Positions 1-8,275 of a DNA stretch of 40,414 nt are shown here, in pieces. A program made the position numbers and the translations under genes. The notes under the pieces were generated by a model. The model did not search any database, had not been told where the DNA came from, and saw nothing but the letters and a program-made list of their open reading frames with translations. How positions within the stretch are numbered: the first letter of the stretch is position 1; every line of letters starts with the position of its first letter. Source of the DNA: Alphaproteobacteria bacterium (GTDB lineage Bacteria > Pseudomonadota > Alphaproteobacteria > Micavibrionales > Micavibrionaceae); assembly GCA_030147745.1 (NCBI GenBank), contig JASBUS010000030.1:1-40414 (forward strand). The letters run 5' to 3'.

Positions 1-398
1 CCATCCAAGCTGGTGCGGCGAACCCGTCTCCACCAGTTGGCCCGGCGCTAGGTCAACATGGCGTCAACATCATGGAATTCTGTAAAGCGTTCAACGCGAA
101 AACAGAAAGCTTTGAAAAAGGCACACCAATTCCAGTTGTTATTACAGTTTATGAAGATCGTTCATTCACTTTCGTAACAAAAACACCTCCAGCAAGCTTC
201 TTCATCAAAAAAGCAGCTAAGCTGAAAAAAGGTGCGGATAATCCTTCTAAAGAAGTTGTTGGTACAATCAAAGAATCTCAAGTTAAAGAAATTGCTGAGA
301 CTAAAATGGTTGACCTTAACGCAAACGATATTGAAGCAGCAATGCGCATTATCGAAGGTTCAGCACGCTCTATGGGCGTAGAAGTTGTGGAGGGTTAA
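1..398 (+). CDS. rplK: 50S ribosomal protein L11, 5' end cut by window
   Basis: L11 of the large subunit, which binds 23S rRNA at the GTPase-associated centre. The frame is open from base 3, so 131 residues are visible and roughly ten N-terminal residues lie outside the window. The typical L11 start region is readable ([12 protein letters not shown], then [13 protein letters not shown]), followed by the KTPPAS proline stretch and a C-terminal domain ending GVEVVEG. The methionine at 72 is internal and not the start. The stop is 4 bases before rplA, so the two are co-translated in the usual rplKA pair. Identification rests on the conserved family sequence and is secure. Confidence 0.97.
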   Translation, partial: IQAGAANPSPPVGPALGQHGVNIMEFCKAFNAKTESFEKGTPIPVVITVYEDRSFTFVTKTPPASFFIKKAAKLKKGADNPSKEVVGTIKESQVKEIAETKMVDLNANDIEAAMRIIEGSARSMGVEVVEG

Positions 399-402
399 TC
401 CT

Positions 403-1104
403 ATGGCGAAAAAAGCAAAGAAAATGAGCGCAGCTTTGGCAAATGTTGATCGTGAAAAATTTTACGGTCTTGAAGAAGCTGTTTCAATCCTTAAAGGTAT
501 GGCTGCTGATCGTAAATTCGACCAGACGCTTGATATTGCAATTAACACATGTCTTGACCCACGTCACGCTGACCAAGTTTTGCGTGGTGTGACTGAACTT
601 CCAAACGGTACTGGTAAAACAGTCCGCGTAGCAGTTTTCGCACGTGACGACAAAGCCGAAGAAGCAAAAGCTGCTGGCGCAGATATCGTTGGTGCAGAAG
701 ACCTATTGGAAAGCATTCAAAAAGGTAACATGGACTTTGACCGTTGTATTGCTACACCAGACATGATGCCACTTGTTGGTCGTTTGGGTAAAGTTCTTGG
801 TCCACGTGGTTTGATGCCAAACCCTAAATTGGGTACAGTAACACCTGACGTGAAAAAAGCTGTTGAATCTGCAAAAGGCGGCGCTGTTGAATTCCGCGCT
901 GAAAAAGCAGGTATCGTACATAACGGCCTAGGCAAACTTAGCTTCTCTGAAGACAAGTTGCTTGAAAACGTCCGTTCATATGTTGATGCAATTCAAAAAG
1001 CTAAGCCAACAGGCGCTAAAGGCACATTCCTTGAGAAAATCGTACTTTCTACAACAATGAGCCCAGGCCTTAAGATTGACATCGCGTCAATCAAAGCGGC
1101 TTAA
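403..1104 (+). CDS. rplA: 50S ribosomal protein L1
   Basis: L1 binds 23S rRNA at the L1 stalk and in many bacteria represses its own rplKA mRNA. The product is 233 aa, normal for the family. Recognisable blocks are [10 protein letters not shown], the domain II segment [20 protein letters not shown] with KLGTVTPDV, and a C-terminus with [10 protein letters not shown] start at ATG 403 because a GGAGGG ribosome-binding site lies about 8 bases upstream. An in-frame codon at 385 would overlap rplK and lacks such a site. A terminator follows, so this transcript does not run on into rplJ. Confidence 0.97.
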   Translation: MAKKAKKMSAALANVDREKFYGLEEAVSILKGMAADRKFDQTLDIAINTCLDPRHADQVLRGVTELPNGTGKTVRVAVFARDDKAEEAKAAGADIVGAEDLLESIQKGNMDFDRCIATPDMMPLVGRLGKVLGPRGLMPNPKLGTVTPDVKKAVESAKGGAVEFRAEKAGIVHNGLGKLSFSEDKLLENVRSYVDAIQKAKPTGAKGTFLEKIVLSTTMSPGLKIDIASIKAA

Positions 1105-1127
1105 TCAGCTTTATTTTGAAATTTTTG

Positions 1128-1158
1128 AAAACGCCCGCATATATTGTCGGGCGTTTTT
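1128..1158 (+). terminator. Rho-independent terminator after rplKA
   Basis: Stem ACGCCCG (1131-1137) pairs with CGGGCGT (1148-1154), with flanking A and T runs extending the stem and a T5 tract at 1154-1158. It closes the rplK-rplA transcript. Confidence 0.9.
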
Positions 1159-1182
1159 GCTATTATGCAACATAGATTGGCA

Positions 1183-1211
1183 TTGACATCACAGTCCAAC
1201 ATATATAGATT
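1183..1211 (+). promoter_or_regulatory. Sigma-70-type promoter for the barrel-like protein
   Basis: TTGACA (1183-1188), a 17-base spacer and TAGATT (1206-1211). This would start RNA near 1218, about 20 bases before ATG 1239. The -35 is a perfect consensus match and the -10 matches 4 of 6. Confidence 0.6.
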
Positions 1212-1238
1212 ATGTCAATTGATTTAGGGAGACACGCT

Positions 1239-2945
1239 ATGCAAAAAACAATAAAAACCATAGCATTTAGCACAATCGCCATGTCACAGATCTTTTCTGC
1301 GGCGGCCGCAGCGGATAATGAACAGCCATCCAAAGACCATACGACATTATTAATCTCGACCGAACAAGAATGTGTTGCTTACGGCCCACATCGTCAAAAT
1401 TGCGATTCCCCTTTCTTAAATTTAGAATTCGGCGCTAAGCGTGACATATGGACATTCAGCTTTGCCGCAGAAAACAACAATGTAACCGAACTCACCGCAG
1501 GCTTTGAGAAACACAACCTCTCACTAGATATTGGGTTATTTGATGTCGAACATCCTGTGACCATGCATTTCAATGACGGTTTCAACCGCAGCTTTGCGCC
1601 GATCACACTTGATAACAGCCTAGCGAAACAAACTATTTATGATCAAATTGGTATTCGCCTTGGTTATACCCATGCCCTATCCAACCGCTGGTCTGCCGCC
1701 ATGAATGTAACAGCAAGCCAGTCACGCTATATGTATATGGGACACGAACTTAGCCCAAATATTCGTAGCCGTGAAAATATTTTGAACCTTGCCCATGCCA
1801 ATGATTTTTACCCGACGGAAACCATCGATGCCCTGAAGAACATGGGTGATATTCGTGACCATGTGAATATCAATACATCCAACACAAGCCTCAGCGCCTT
1901 GATGAACGGTCAGCGCCCTGATATTGACATTGATGTCGATTTAGACCTGCCAGAAATATCAAAACGCGGCCAAAATTTTGCCGTATTAGCCACATGGATT
2001 TATATGGAACATAACCATGGTTGGGATAAGCTGCGCCATTCTATCGACAGCAAGAAACTTGCCGAACAATATAACGACGCACGCAGTAAAATTGTCGATC
2101 CCGTCAATGACCTAACTATCCCTAGCGATTTAACGGCGAATATAACTGAAGCCCTTAGCCAATATCTCTCACCAGAAAAAGCTGGGGAGATTGCCGCTGA
2201 ATTAGGCACAGATTTACAAACCGCCTTAGATAAGCTTAAAGATAAAGCTAATGGGATTAATACAATTTCTACCAAGCAAATTAATCAAAAAATTGCCGAA
2301 GTTATTACCGATTTGCGCGGTAAGCTGAATGCTGAAATCATGCAAAATCCAGATAAATACTACCCTGCTTATCGCGACACCGTTGAACATATTCAGGCGC
2401 TACATAAAGATTATCAAACACGCTCGAACACACCGTCGCTACACAGCACATTTGAACTTGCCTATGACGGCGATGCCTTGGATTGGCGCGTTGGCGCGGT
2501 CTGGAATAAAATATCGAGCGGCGCGCTAGATAGCGTTGATGAAACACGTTATAGCCTTTACAGCATTACCGATTGGCAAATTAGTGATAAATGGGCCTAT
2601 CAAAATGTGCTTTCCGCCGATTATTTTGAAAATTATCTCGACATTGAAAATTTACAAAATGGGCATGCCTTATTTTATAACCGCCTAAGTTATGATGTTC
2701 ACCGTAACGTCACCGCCTATGTCGCACTCGGCGCATCGACGGAGGCCGTAGACGGCGCCTTTGCGACCGCTGAAGTCGGCGCCCGCGGCTGCTGGAACTT
2801 TGGTGCAAAGAAAGGTCAACTCTGCGCACAGGGCGCTTATGAGACCGTAGAGAGCCTCGACATCATTGCAGACCAAGAGCTTGACCTTGGGCGCGTACGT
2901 GACAATGGCTATAAGGCATCGCTCGTCTATCAGTTGACATTCTAA
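1239..2945 (+). CDS. Exported protein, probable outer-membrane beta-barrel with helical insert
   Basis: I do not recognise a family. The 568-aa product starts at ATG 1239, behind an AGGGAGA site. An in-frame upstream codon at 1212 falls at the predicted transcription start. Residues 1-25 form a signal peptide (basic start, hydrophobic core, alanine-rich end), so the protein is exported. Residues 55-165 and 400-568 show alternating hydrophobic and polar stretches with many aromatics, and the last residue is Phe (VYQLTF), both typical of outer-membrane barrels. Between them lie an acidic run DIDIDVDLDL (228-237) and a long helix-rich stretch (about 260-395). Cys pairs sit near 45/55 and 518/529. 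It stands alone between its own promoter and the next gene. The barrel call is inference from composition and terminus. Confidence 0.6.
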   Translation: MQKTIKTIAFSTIAMSQIFSAAAAADNEQPSKDHTTLLISTEQECVAYGPHRQNCDSPFLNLEFGAKRDIWTFSFAAENNNVTELTAGFEKHNLSLDIGLFDVEHPVTMHFNDGFNRSFAPITLDNSLAKQTIYDQIGIRLGYTHALSNRWSAAMNVTASQSRYMYMGHELSPNIRSRENILNLAHANDFYPTETIDALKNMGDIRDHVNINTSNTSLSALMNGQRPDIDIDVDLDLPEISKRGQNFAVLATWIYMEHNHGWDKLRHSIDSKKLAEQYNDARSKIVDPVNDLTIPSDLTANITEALSQYLSPEKAGEIAAELGTDLQTALDKLKDKANGINTISTKQINQKIAEVITDLRGKLNAEIMQNPDKYYPAYRDTVEHIQALHKDYQTRSNTPSLHSTFELAYDGDALDWRVGAVWNKISSGALDSVDETRYSLYSITDWQISDKWAYQNVLSADYFENYLDIENLQNGHALFYNRLSYDVHRNVTAYVALGASTEAVDGAFATAEVGARGCWNFGAKKGQLCAQGAYETVESLDIIADQELDLGRVRDNGYKASLVYQLTF

Positions 2946-3008
2946 GCATTCAGGCCTAGATCTAGCTATATGCGCTTTTGCTAAATTTATATTATCTGCA
3001 GGTTCACC

Positions 3009-3614
3009 ATGCTCGCTTCATTTTTGGCCAATGATAAGGCCATATTTGCGTCTCTCGCGCTATTGCTTAGTTTTGCCGCGTTTATTCCTTATTTACGCAG
3101 TATTTTAGCAGGCATTACGCGCCCCCATTTATTTTCATGGCTGATATGGAGCATTAGCATGGTGATTGCCTTTGCTGCGCAGCTTAGTGATGGCGCGCAT
3201 CTTGGCGCCTATCATACGGGCTTTTCAAGCTTGATCTGCTTATTCGTATGTTTCATGGCCTTAAAGAATGGCGAAAAAGACATTACCCGCAGCGATTATA
3301 TAAGCCTCGCGATTGCTCTACTGGCTATTCCTGTCTGGCTTGTGACTGCACAGCCGCTTTTTGCTGTGTTGATTGTCCTCGCCATTGATCTATCAGGTTT
3401 TTATCCGACCATTCGCAAGTCGATTACAAAACCGCATCAAGAAAATGCGACCGCGTATTTCTTTTCTGCAGTCAGTTTTTTCGCTGCGATATTAGCGCTT
3501 GGCAATTACTCACTAACAACGATGATCTATCCCGCTACAATTATGATCGTGAATTTAGTTTTTCCTATATTCCTGCTTCTTCAGCGCCGCAAACACGCAC
3601 TTCAGGCTGCCTAA
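3009..3614 (+). CDS. Seven-helix membrane protein with a PQ-loop-like repeat
   Basis: An integral membrane protein of 201 aa with about seven hydrophobic segments. Two similar blocks can be seen: FIPYLRSILAGITRPHLFSW near residues 25-44 and YPTIRKSITKPH near 131-142. Each is a helix followed by a basic loop with a (T)(R/K)PH motif, then another helix. This resembles the duplicated three-helix layout of PQ-loop/SWEET-like transporters, but the PQ dipeptide is not evident, so the assignment is tentative and no substrate can be named. ATG 3009 follows an AGGTT site. Its neighbours are not functionally related. Confidence 0.55.
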   Translation: MLASFLANDKAIFASLALLLSFAAFIPYLRSILAGITRPHLFSWLIWSISMVIAFAAQLSDGAHLGAYHTGFSSLICLFVCFMALKNGEKDITRSDYISLAIALLAIPVWLVTAQPLFAVLIVLAIDLSGFYPTIRKSITKPHQENATAYFFSAVSFFAAILALGNYSLTTMIYPATIMIVNLVFPIFLLLQRRKHALQAA

Positions 3615-3623
3615 ATATAAGAC

Positions 3624-3652
3624 TTGCCTCGGTTATGTAAATAATATAGTAT
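3624..3652 (+). promoter_or_regulatory. Candidate promoter for the 208-aa membrane protein
   Basis: TTGCCT (3624-3629), a 17-base spacer and TAGTAT (3647-3652), each matching the consensus at 4 of 6 positions. RNA would start near 3659, followed by an AAGGAT ribosome-binding site just before ATG 3685. Confidence 0.4.
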
Positions 3653-3684
3653 AGCCCATCTGACTCCGCGTATAAGGATAATGA

Positions 3685-4311
3685 ATGCGTAAACTGACTG
3701 AAGCTTTTAACCGCGCTGCTGCCCCTATTCGCAGTAGCCTCAATAAAAATATTGAACGCGTATCTTCCGCCGCATTTTTAGCGGGCGACCTTGTCCTTTT
3801 TGGTAAAGATGGTTTTAATTATAATCTTGAAACCCTTTCTGGTGCTTTATTCATTGCTGCAGCAGCCGCACTCTGGAAAGGGGCGAACCCCATTTATATG
3901 AAACTTGCAGGCTATGCGACGATTACTGCCGCCGCTGTATTAGGCGCAGCGGGTTATGGCCAAGCCGGTGCATTAGAGCAAGGCTTATCTGCCCTGCCAA
4001 CCATGGCGGCGGGCTATATGATGACGCGCGATTCCGCTGCCGTTCAACAGTTAAGCGACAGCGCCACTAAGGCCAAAGGCCTTATGAGCAATGCGTTTAA
4101 TAAGGTTAGTTCATTCATTAAAGAACACCCGCTGATTTTAAGCGGCTCATTAACCATCAGCAGCACGGCACTACTCATGAGCGCCGCTGTTCAAAAAGAA
4201 GATTTAGCGTTAGGTGTAATTTCTGGTTTATGGGCTTTGGGTGGGCTATGTATTGCAGGCTCTGACCCGAAAATCAAAGCTGCAATCGCACCGAAAAATA
4301 AACCGGATTAA
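3685..4311 (+). CDS. Membrane protein of unknown function with internal duplication
   Basis: I do not recognise a family. The 208-aa product is rich in Ala and Gly. Residues 29-120 hold about three hydrophobic segments and 145-195 hold two more. The halves look related: each starts with an amphipathic, basic helix (around residues 5-28 and 121-142), followed by a hydrophobic hairpin and a Gly-rich turn (SGALFIAAAAALWKG against SGLWALGGLCIAG). ATG 3685 has an AAGGAT site about 8 bases upstream. The stop shares a TTAA palindrome with the stop of the opposing GGDEF-EAL gene, with no terminator between them. Confidence 0.6.
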   Translation: MRKLTEAFNRAAAPIRSSLNKNIERVSSAAFLAGDLVLFGKDGFNYNLETLSGALFIAAAAALWKGANPIYMKLAGYATITAAAVLGAAGYGQAGALEQGLSALPTMAAGYMMTRDSAAVQQLSDSATKAKGLMSNAFNKVSSFIKEHPLILSGSLTISSTALLMSAAVQKEDLALGVISGLWALGGLCIAGSDPKIKAAIAPKNKPD

Positions 4312-6440
4312 GCCTGTTTTTTGAAATAATCTAGATTGCCGTTATAAGCTTCGAGGAATTCCATGAATTGATCCGCAGGTACTGGGCGGCAGTAACGATA
4401 GCCCTGCACTTCATCACAATTCTCACGTAGCAAGAACTCTTCATGCTCAAGTTCCTCCACGCCTTCCGCAATTACTTTCAAGTTTAGAGAGTGACCAAGG
4501 CTAATGATTGTTTTGGTAATCGCCGCATCATCTTCATCTTGAAGGGCATTACGAATAAAGCTTTGGTCAATTTTCAAACGGTCAATCGGGAATTGACGCA
4601 AATAGGATAGTGACGAGTAGCCCGTACCAAAGTCATCAATCGCAAGTTCGACACCGATTTGGTTTAGCTTCATCAATGTTTCAATTGTAAATTCAACATC
4701 ATCCATGAATACCGATTCCGTGACCTCAAGCTCAAGGTTTTTCGGATCAATACCTGTTTCTTCTAAGACTTCTTTGGTGAGCGCGACAACGTTACTTTGG
4801 TGGAACTGTGCACCAGATACGTTCACGGCAACGCGGACGTTATGGCCTTTGTCATGCCAAGTTTTCGCTGTACGGCAGGCATTACGCAATACAAATTCAC
4901 CAATCGGCACGATCAAACCTGACTGTTCCGCAATCGGGACAAATAGGCCCGGTGAAATATATGTGCCGCCATTTTCGCTATCATCTGGACGCCACCAACG
5001 AAGCAAAGCCTCTGCGCCGATTACCGCACCTGTGCGCAAATCAAGCTGTGGCTGGAAGTGGAGCGTTAGTTGTTCTTCTTCCAATGCGTCACGCAAATCA
5101 CGCAGCATTTGGAAACGCAGCTGTACAGCACGGTCGAAATCTTCGACATATTCGCGGATTGTATCACGGCCGTCTTCTTTCGCGCGGTTCAGCGCGATAT
5201 CGGCGTTTTTCAAAACTTGTTCAGGGTCAGAAGCATCATCAGGATATGTCGCCACACCAATCGAACAACGAATTTGAAAGTTCTCGTTAAACACTTTAAA
5301 CGGTTCGTTACGGATAACATTTTGAATGCGCTCACCAATTTCTTTTGCATTGGTGATGCTTGTCACCATTGGCACTGTAATCGCATATTCATCCTCGCCC
5401 GTACGCGCAACAATTGCAGTATCTGGCAAGGCAGACGCCAAACGCTTACCAACGCCACGCAAAATCGCGTCGCCGATGTTATGGCCCATTGTGTCATTCA
5501 CATCTTTGAAATGGTCAAGGTCAACCGTCAAAACGGCCCAGCGCTTAATTTGGCCATCTTCGTTAATTGCATTGCGTGCTAATTCCGCCAATTTCTGCAA
5601 AAACAAAATACGGTTTGGTAGGCCTGTTAACGTATCATAATAAGCAAGCTTATGAATTTGGTCCTGCGCCGCAGATTTAATACGGTTAATATTGTCAGCA
5701 TTTTGACGGATCAAGCTTTGCACCGTAACCACAGCTGTGCCAATTTCATCATCTGCCTTAAAAGGATAATCTTCGATATCTGGCTTTTCTGGGCTAAGTG
5801 ACGCTTTACGCAAAGTTTCACTCAAGAATAGCGTTGGAACCAAAAGCCAGCTGCCTATAAACAATAAAATGACAAGCGTCGAGCCTAAAGACAACCCAAT
5901 CAGCAAACCTGCATTTTGCGTTGTTTCTTCTAAGCGGCCTTGATGCCATTCGGTGTTATCTAAACGGAACGCCAAAAAGAATGGCAAGTCATTCAAGTCT
6001 TGCGCCGTAATCAACACGTCAACATGACCCTTACCACTAATAATTTGCTTATAACCTTCTGGCGTTGTGAAACGGTCAATATTTAGACCATTGACATCAC
6101 CATATTCATCTAACTTTTCAAAGGTAATGTCATAGGCACGGTAACCTTTAACATTCGCCAAACGTTTAAAGGCATCACCATCTTTCATATCAAACGGATT
6201 AATGCTGCCTTTGATCATGTTGTCCATGACCGCACTCGTCATGACTTCATTTTTGACCATTTTAAGAATTTGCTGATTATAGTGCACTTCCAACTTAAAG
6301 AAATAAGCGCCGATAAACACTAATTGCATCACCAACAAAGTAAGGAACGTCGCGACCGCAAGGCGCCATGTAATTTTACTCTTCCAAATATATGATTTGA
6401 AAAGCAATGATTTGCGTCCAGACTTACTTTGTGTATTCAC
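4308..6440 (-). CDS. Membrane GGDEF-EAL protein, probable c-di-GMP phosphodiesterase
   Basis: Controls the second messenger cyclic di-GMP. The 710-aa protein starts with GTG 6440, 9 bases after AAGGAG. Helix 1 is at about 26-48, a periplasmic sensor at 49-175 and helix 2 at about 178-206. A linker leads to a GGDEF domain (about 264-430) and an EAL domain (about 447-700). The cyclase signature reads GEDEY (348-352) instead of GGDEF and no RxxD inhibitory site precedes it, so cyclase activity is doubtful. The EAL domain keeps its expected residues: EALLRW at 477-482, NVSG at 540, LEVTE at 571-575, DDFGTG at 602-607, K623, E659 and Q679. It is therefore probably a phosphodiesterase, perhaps activated by GTP bound to the degenerate GGDEF domain. 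It lies 178 bases downstream of pyrC on the same strand. Confidence 0.92.
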   Translation of the reverse strand: MNTQSKSGRKSLLFKSYIWKSKITWRLAVATFLTLLVMQLVFIGAYFFKLEVHYNQQILKMVKNEVMTSAVMDNMIKGSINPFDMKDGDAFKRLANVKGYRAYDITFEKLDEYGDVNGLNIDRFTTPEGYKQIISGKGHVDVLITAQDLNDLPFFLAFRLDNTEWHQGRLEETTQNAGLLIGLSLGSTLVILLFIGSWLLVPTLFLSETLRKASLSPEKPDIEDYPFKADDEIGTAVVTVQSLIRQNADNINRIKSAAQDQIHKLAYYDTLTGLPNRILFLQKLAELARNAINEDGQIKRWAVLTVDLDHFKDVNDTMGHNIGDAILRGVGKRLASALPDTAIVARTGEDEYAITVPMVTSITNAKEIGERIQNVIRNEPFKVFNENFQIRCSIGVATYPDDASDPEQVLKNADIALNRAKEDGRDTIREYVEDFDRAVQLRFQMLRDLRDALEEEQLTLHFQPQLDLRTGAVIGAEALLRWWRPDDSENGGTYISPGLFVPIAEQSGLIVPIGEFVLRNACRTAKTWHDKGHNVRVAVNVSGAQFHQSNVVALTKEVLEETGIDPKNLELEVTESVFMDDVEFTIETLMKLNQIGVELAIDDFGTGYSSLSYLRQFPIDRLKIDQSFIRNALQDEDDAAITKTIISLGHSLNLKVIAEGVEELEHEEFLLRENCDEVQGYRYCRPVPADQFMEFLEAYNGNLDYFKKQA

Positions 6441-6618
6441 GTGCGAGGGCTCCTTGTCCTAGCGCTGATCAGGCGTGGCCATTTTTATTATTACGAGCAA
6501 CGAATGCACCCGTTGAACCTGTATATTAGCACAAGGATCACGCAAAAACACCACACTATTTAAAATTTTAGATAAAATTTATAAAAGTTTTATTAATAAG
6601 ACTCTATTTATACGGCGC

Positions 6619-7959
6619 TTATAGCGTTTCACGGAATTTAACCGCCTGCCCATAGCCCGGCTGAATACGAATTTCATCTTCTGCCATAACGGCTTTACCG
6701 CGGATAATCGTATATATCGGCCAGCCTTTGAGCTTCTGCCCTGCAAATGGCGACCAGCCTGCCTTAGAATACTGGTCTTTATCTGTGACTTCACGGATTT
6801 TTTGCAAATCAACTATGGTGAAATCAGCATCATAGCCTGCAGCGATACGCCCCTTACCTGCAATTTGATGCACGCGCTGCGGCCCATGACAAAGCAAATC
6901 AACCAAACGTTCCAAGGTTAAACGCCCGTTATTCACGTGATCCAGCATCACGGGCAACATGGTTTGCACGCCCGGTGTGCCTGATGGACTTTTCGGGTAA
7001 GGCTGCGCCTTTTCATCTAATGTATGCGGCGCATGGTCAGAACCGATAATATCAATCGTGCCATCAGCAATCGCTTGCCACAAGGCTTGTTGATGATTTT
7101 GCTCACGAATTGGTGGGTTTTGTTGTGCTTTACTACCAAGACGCTCATAGCAATCTGGCGCATAGAGCGACAAATGGTTCGGTAGCACTTCAACGGTTAC
7201 CAAGTCTTTGTTAGCGCGCAGAATTTCAATCTCTTCCGCGCATGTAATATGCAAGACATGGACACGGCGCCCTGTTTTACGGGCTAAATTCACCACACGG
7301 CGCACTGCATTAGCTGAAGATTCCGCACTACGCCATTTCGGATGCAGCGCGACCGTAACATCTTCAGGCGCAAGCACATCGAGCATTTCAGCCTTATTCT
7401 TCGCCATGATTTGCTCATCTTCGGCATGAACCGCGACAATACGGCGGCCATTTTTCAAAACAGCTTCAATCGCATCATCTTCAGATGTTAAAAGTGAGCC
7501 TGTTGATGAGCCCATAAAAATTTTAATGCCGCAAACCCCTGGTAAATTTTCCCATTCATTAAGCTGATCGGCATAATCCGCCGTACCGCCCAAATAAAAA
7601 GCATAATCGCAATAAGCGGTCTCCGCCGCTTTATCGAGCTTCCATTGCAAGCTTTCAGGCGTAATGGTCAGCGGGTTGGTGTTCGGCATCTCAAAAATGG
7701 CGGTAACGCCGCCTGCAATCGCGGCCTTAGTGCCTGTTTCTAATGTTTCCTTATGCTCACCGCCTGGCTCGCGGAAATGGACCTGCGTATCAATTACCCC
7801 CGGCAAAACATGAAGACCGCGACAATCAATCATTTCAGCCGCATCTGATGCTTGAAACTGCCCCAGCGCTGCGATTTTACCATCGCGCACCGCGACATCG
7901 CATTCCATGCGTCCTGATGGTGTTAATACTTCGCCATTTTTTAGGATTAAATCATACAT
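6619..7959 (-). CDS. pyrC: Dihydroorotase (class I type), with Gln in the HxH metal motif
   Basis: Interconverts carbamoyl-aspartate and dihydroorotate in pyrimidine synthesis. It is an amidohydrolase of 446 aa, the usual length for the class I type. Visible active-site elements are the strand-1 motif at 56-66 with Q59-V-H61, the carbamylated-lysine region GIKIFMGSSTG, VAVHAEDE, HVLHIT and IGSDHAPH. The classic motif is HxH; here the first His is Gln. I recall alphaproteobacterial dihydroorotase-like proteins with the same QVHFREPG sequence, so this is probably a subfamily trait rather than a mutation. A paralogous hydantoinase-like activity cannot be ruled out. A GGAG site precedes ATG 7959. 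No other pyrimidine gene is adjacent. Confidence 0.85.
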   Translation of the reverse strand: MYDLILKNGEVLTPSGRMECDVAVRDGKIAALGQFQASDAAEMIDCRGLHVLPGVIDTQVHFREPGGEHKETLETGTKAAIAGGVTAIFEMPNTNPLTITPESLQWKLDKAAETAYCDYAFYLGGTADYADQLNEWENLPGVCGIKIFMGSSTGSLLTSEDDAIEAVLKNGRRIVAVHAEDEQIMAKNKAEMLDVLAPEDVTVALHPKWRSAESSANAVRRVVNLARKTGRRVHVLHITCAEEIEILRANKDLVTVEVLPNHLSLYAPDCYERLGSKAQQNPPIREQNHQQALWQAIADGTIDIIGSDHAPHTLDEKAQPYPKSPSGTPGVQTMLPVMLDHVNNGRLTLERLVDLLCHGPQRVHQIAGKGRIAAGYDADFTIVDLQKIREVTDKDQYSKAGWSPFAGQKLKGWPIYTIIRGKAVMAEDEIRIQPGYGQAVKFRETL

Positions 7960-8036
7960 TTTTACCGCTCCGTTATATTCAACGCTGCGATTTTAGTCGA
8001 TAAGACACAGATGTAAAACAATATATTTGGAAAAAA

Positions 8037-8110
8037 TGGAGCGGGTGACCGGGATCGAACCGGCACTACTAGCTTGGAAGGCTAGGGCTCTACCATTGAG
8101 CTACACCCGC
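8037..8110 (-). tRNA. tRNA-Gly (TCC anticodon)
   Basis: Read on the minus strand, the cloverleaf is complete: acceptor stem GCGGGTG/CACCCGC, a D-arm with GCTCAATGGTAGAGC, anticodon stem CTAGC/GCTAG around loop CTTCCAA (anticodon TCC), a T-arm with GGTTCGATCC, discriminator T and an encoded CCA end at 8037-8039. Length is 74 nt. Confidence 0.97.
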
Positions 8111-8201
8111 TTTTGCGCTATACTACCGCGCAAGTGCACTGAATAAAGCCGATCAGGCTTAAAAAATCAATATGAATTCGCAATTTATCTAAAATTTTAT
8201 T

Positions 8202-8218
8202 CAAATAGTAACTATTTG
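8202..8218. promoter_or_regulatory. 17-bp perfect palindrome, candidate operator of the pilin cassette
   Basis: CAAATAGT-A-ACTATTTG is a perfect 8-bp inverted repeat around one base. It covers the -35 position relative to a TATAAT at 8234-8239, which is where a repressor or activator dimer would act. The protein that binds it is unknown. Confidence 0.5.
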
Positions 8219-8233
8219 TATAGAATTTCACAT

Positions 8234-8239
8234 TATAAT
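8234..8239 (+). promoter_or_regulatory. -10 box of the pilin cassette promoter
   Basis: A perfect TATAAT. No good -35 lies 17 bases upstream (ACTATT, inside the palindrome), which would fit an activator-dependent promoter. RNA would start near 8246, so upstream start codons at 8216 (TTG) and 8243 would not be usable. Confidence 0.5.
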
Positions 8240-8275
8240 AGAATGGCATATAGTAGGTATTACAGGCTGTTAGGT

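Noticed and set aside
4705-5640. Long open frames on the plus strand inside the GGDEF-EAL gene
   Set aside because: They are antisense to a clear coding sequence, overlap each other, have no recognisable domains and no ribosome-binding site.
8144-8158. Hairpin AAGCC-GATCA-GGCTT between tRNA-Gly and the pilin cassette
   Set aside because: The stem is 5 bp, the plus side is followed by As and the minus side has only a short T-rich tail, and no gene ends there. Not called as a terminator.
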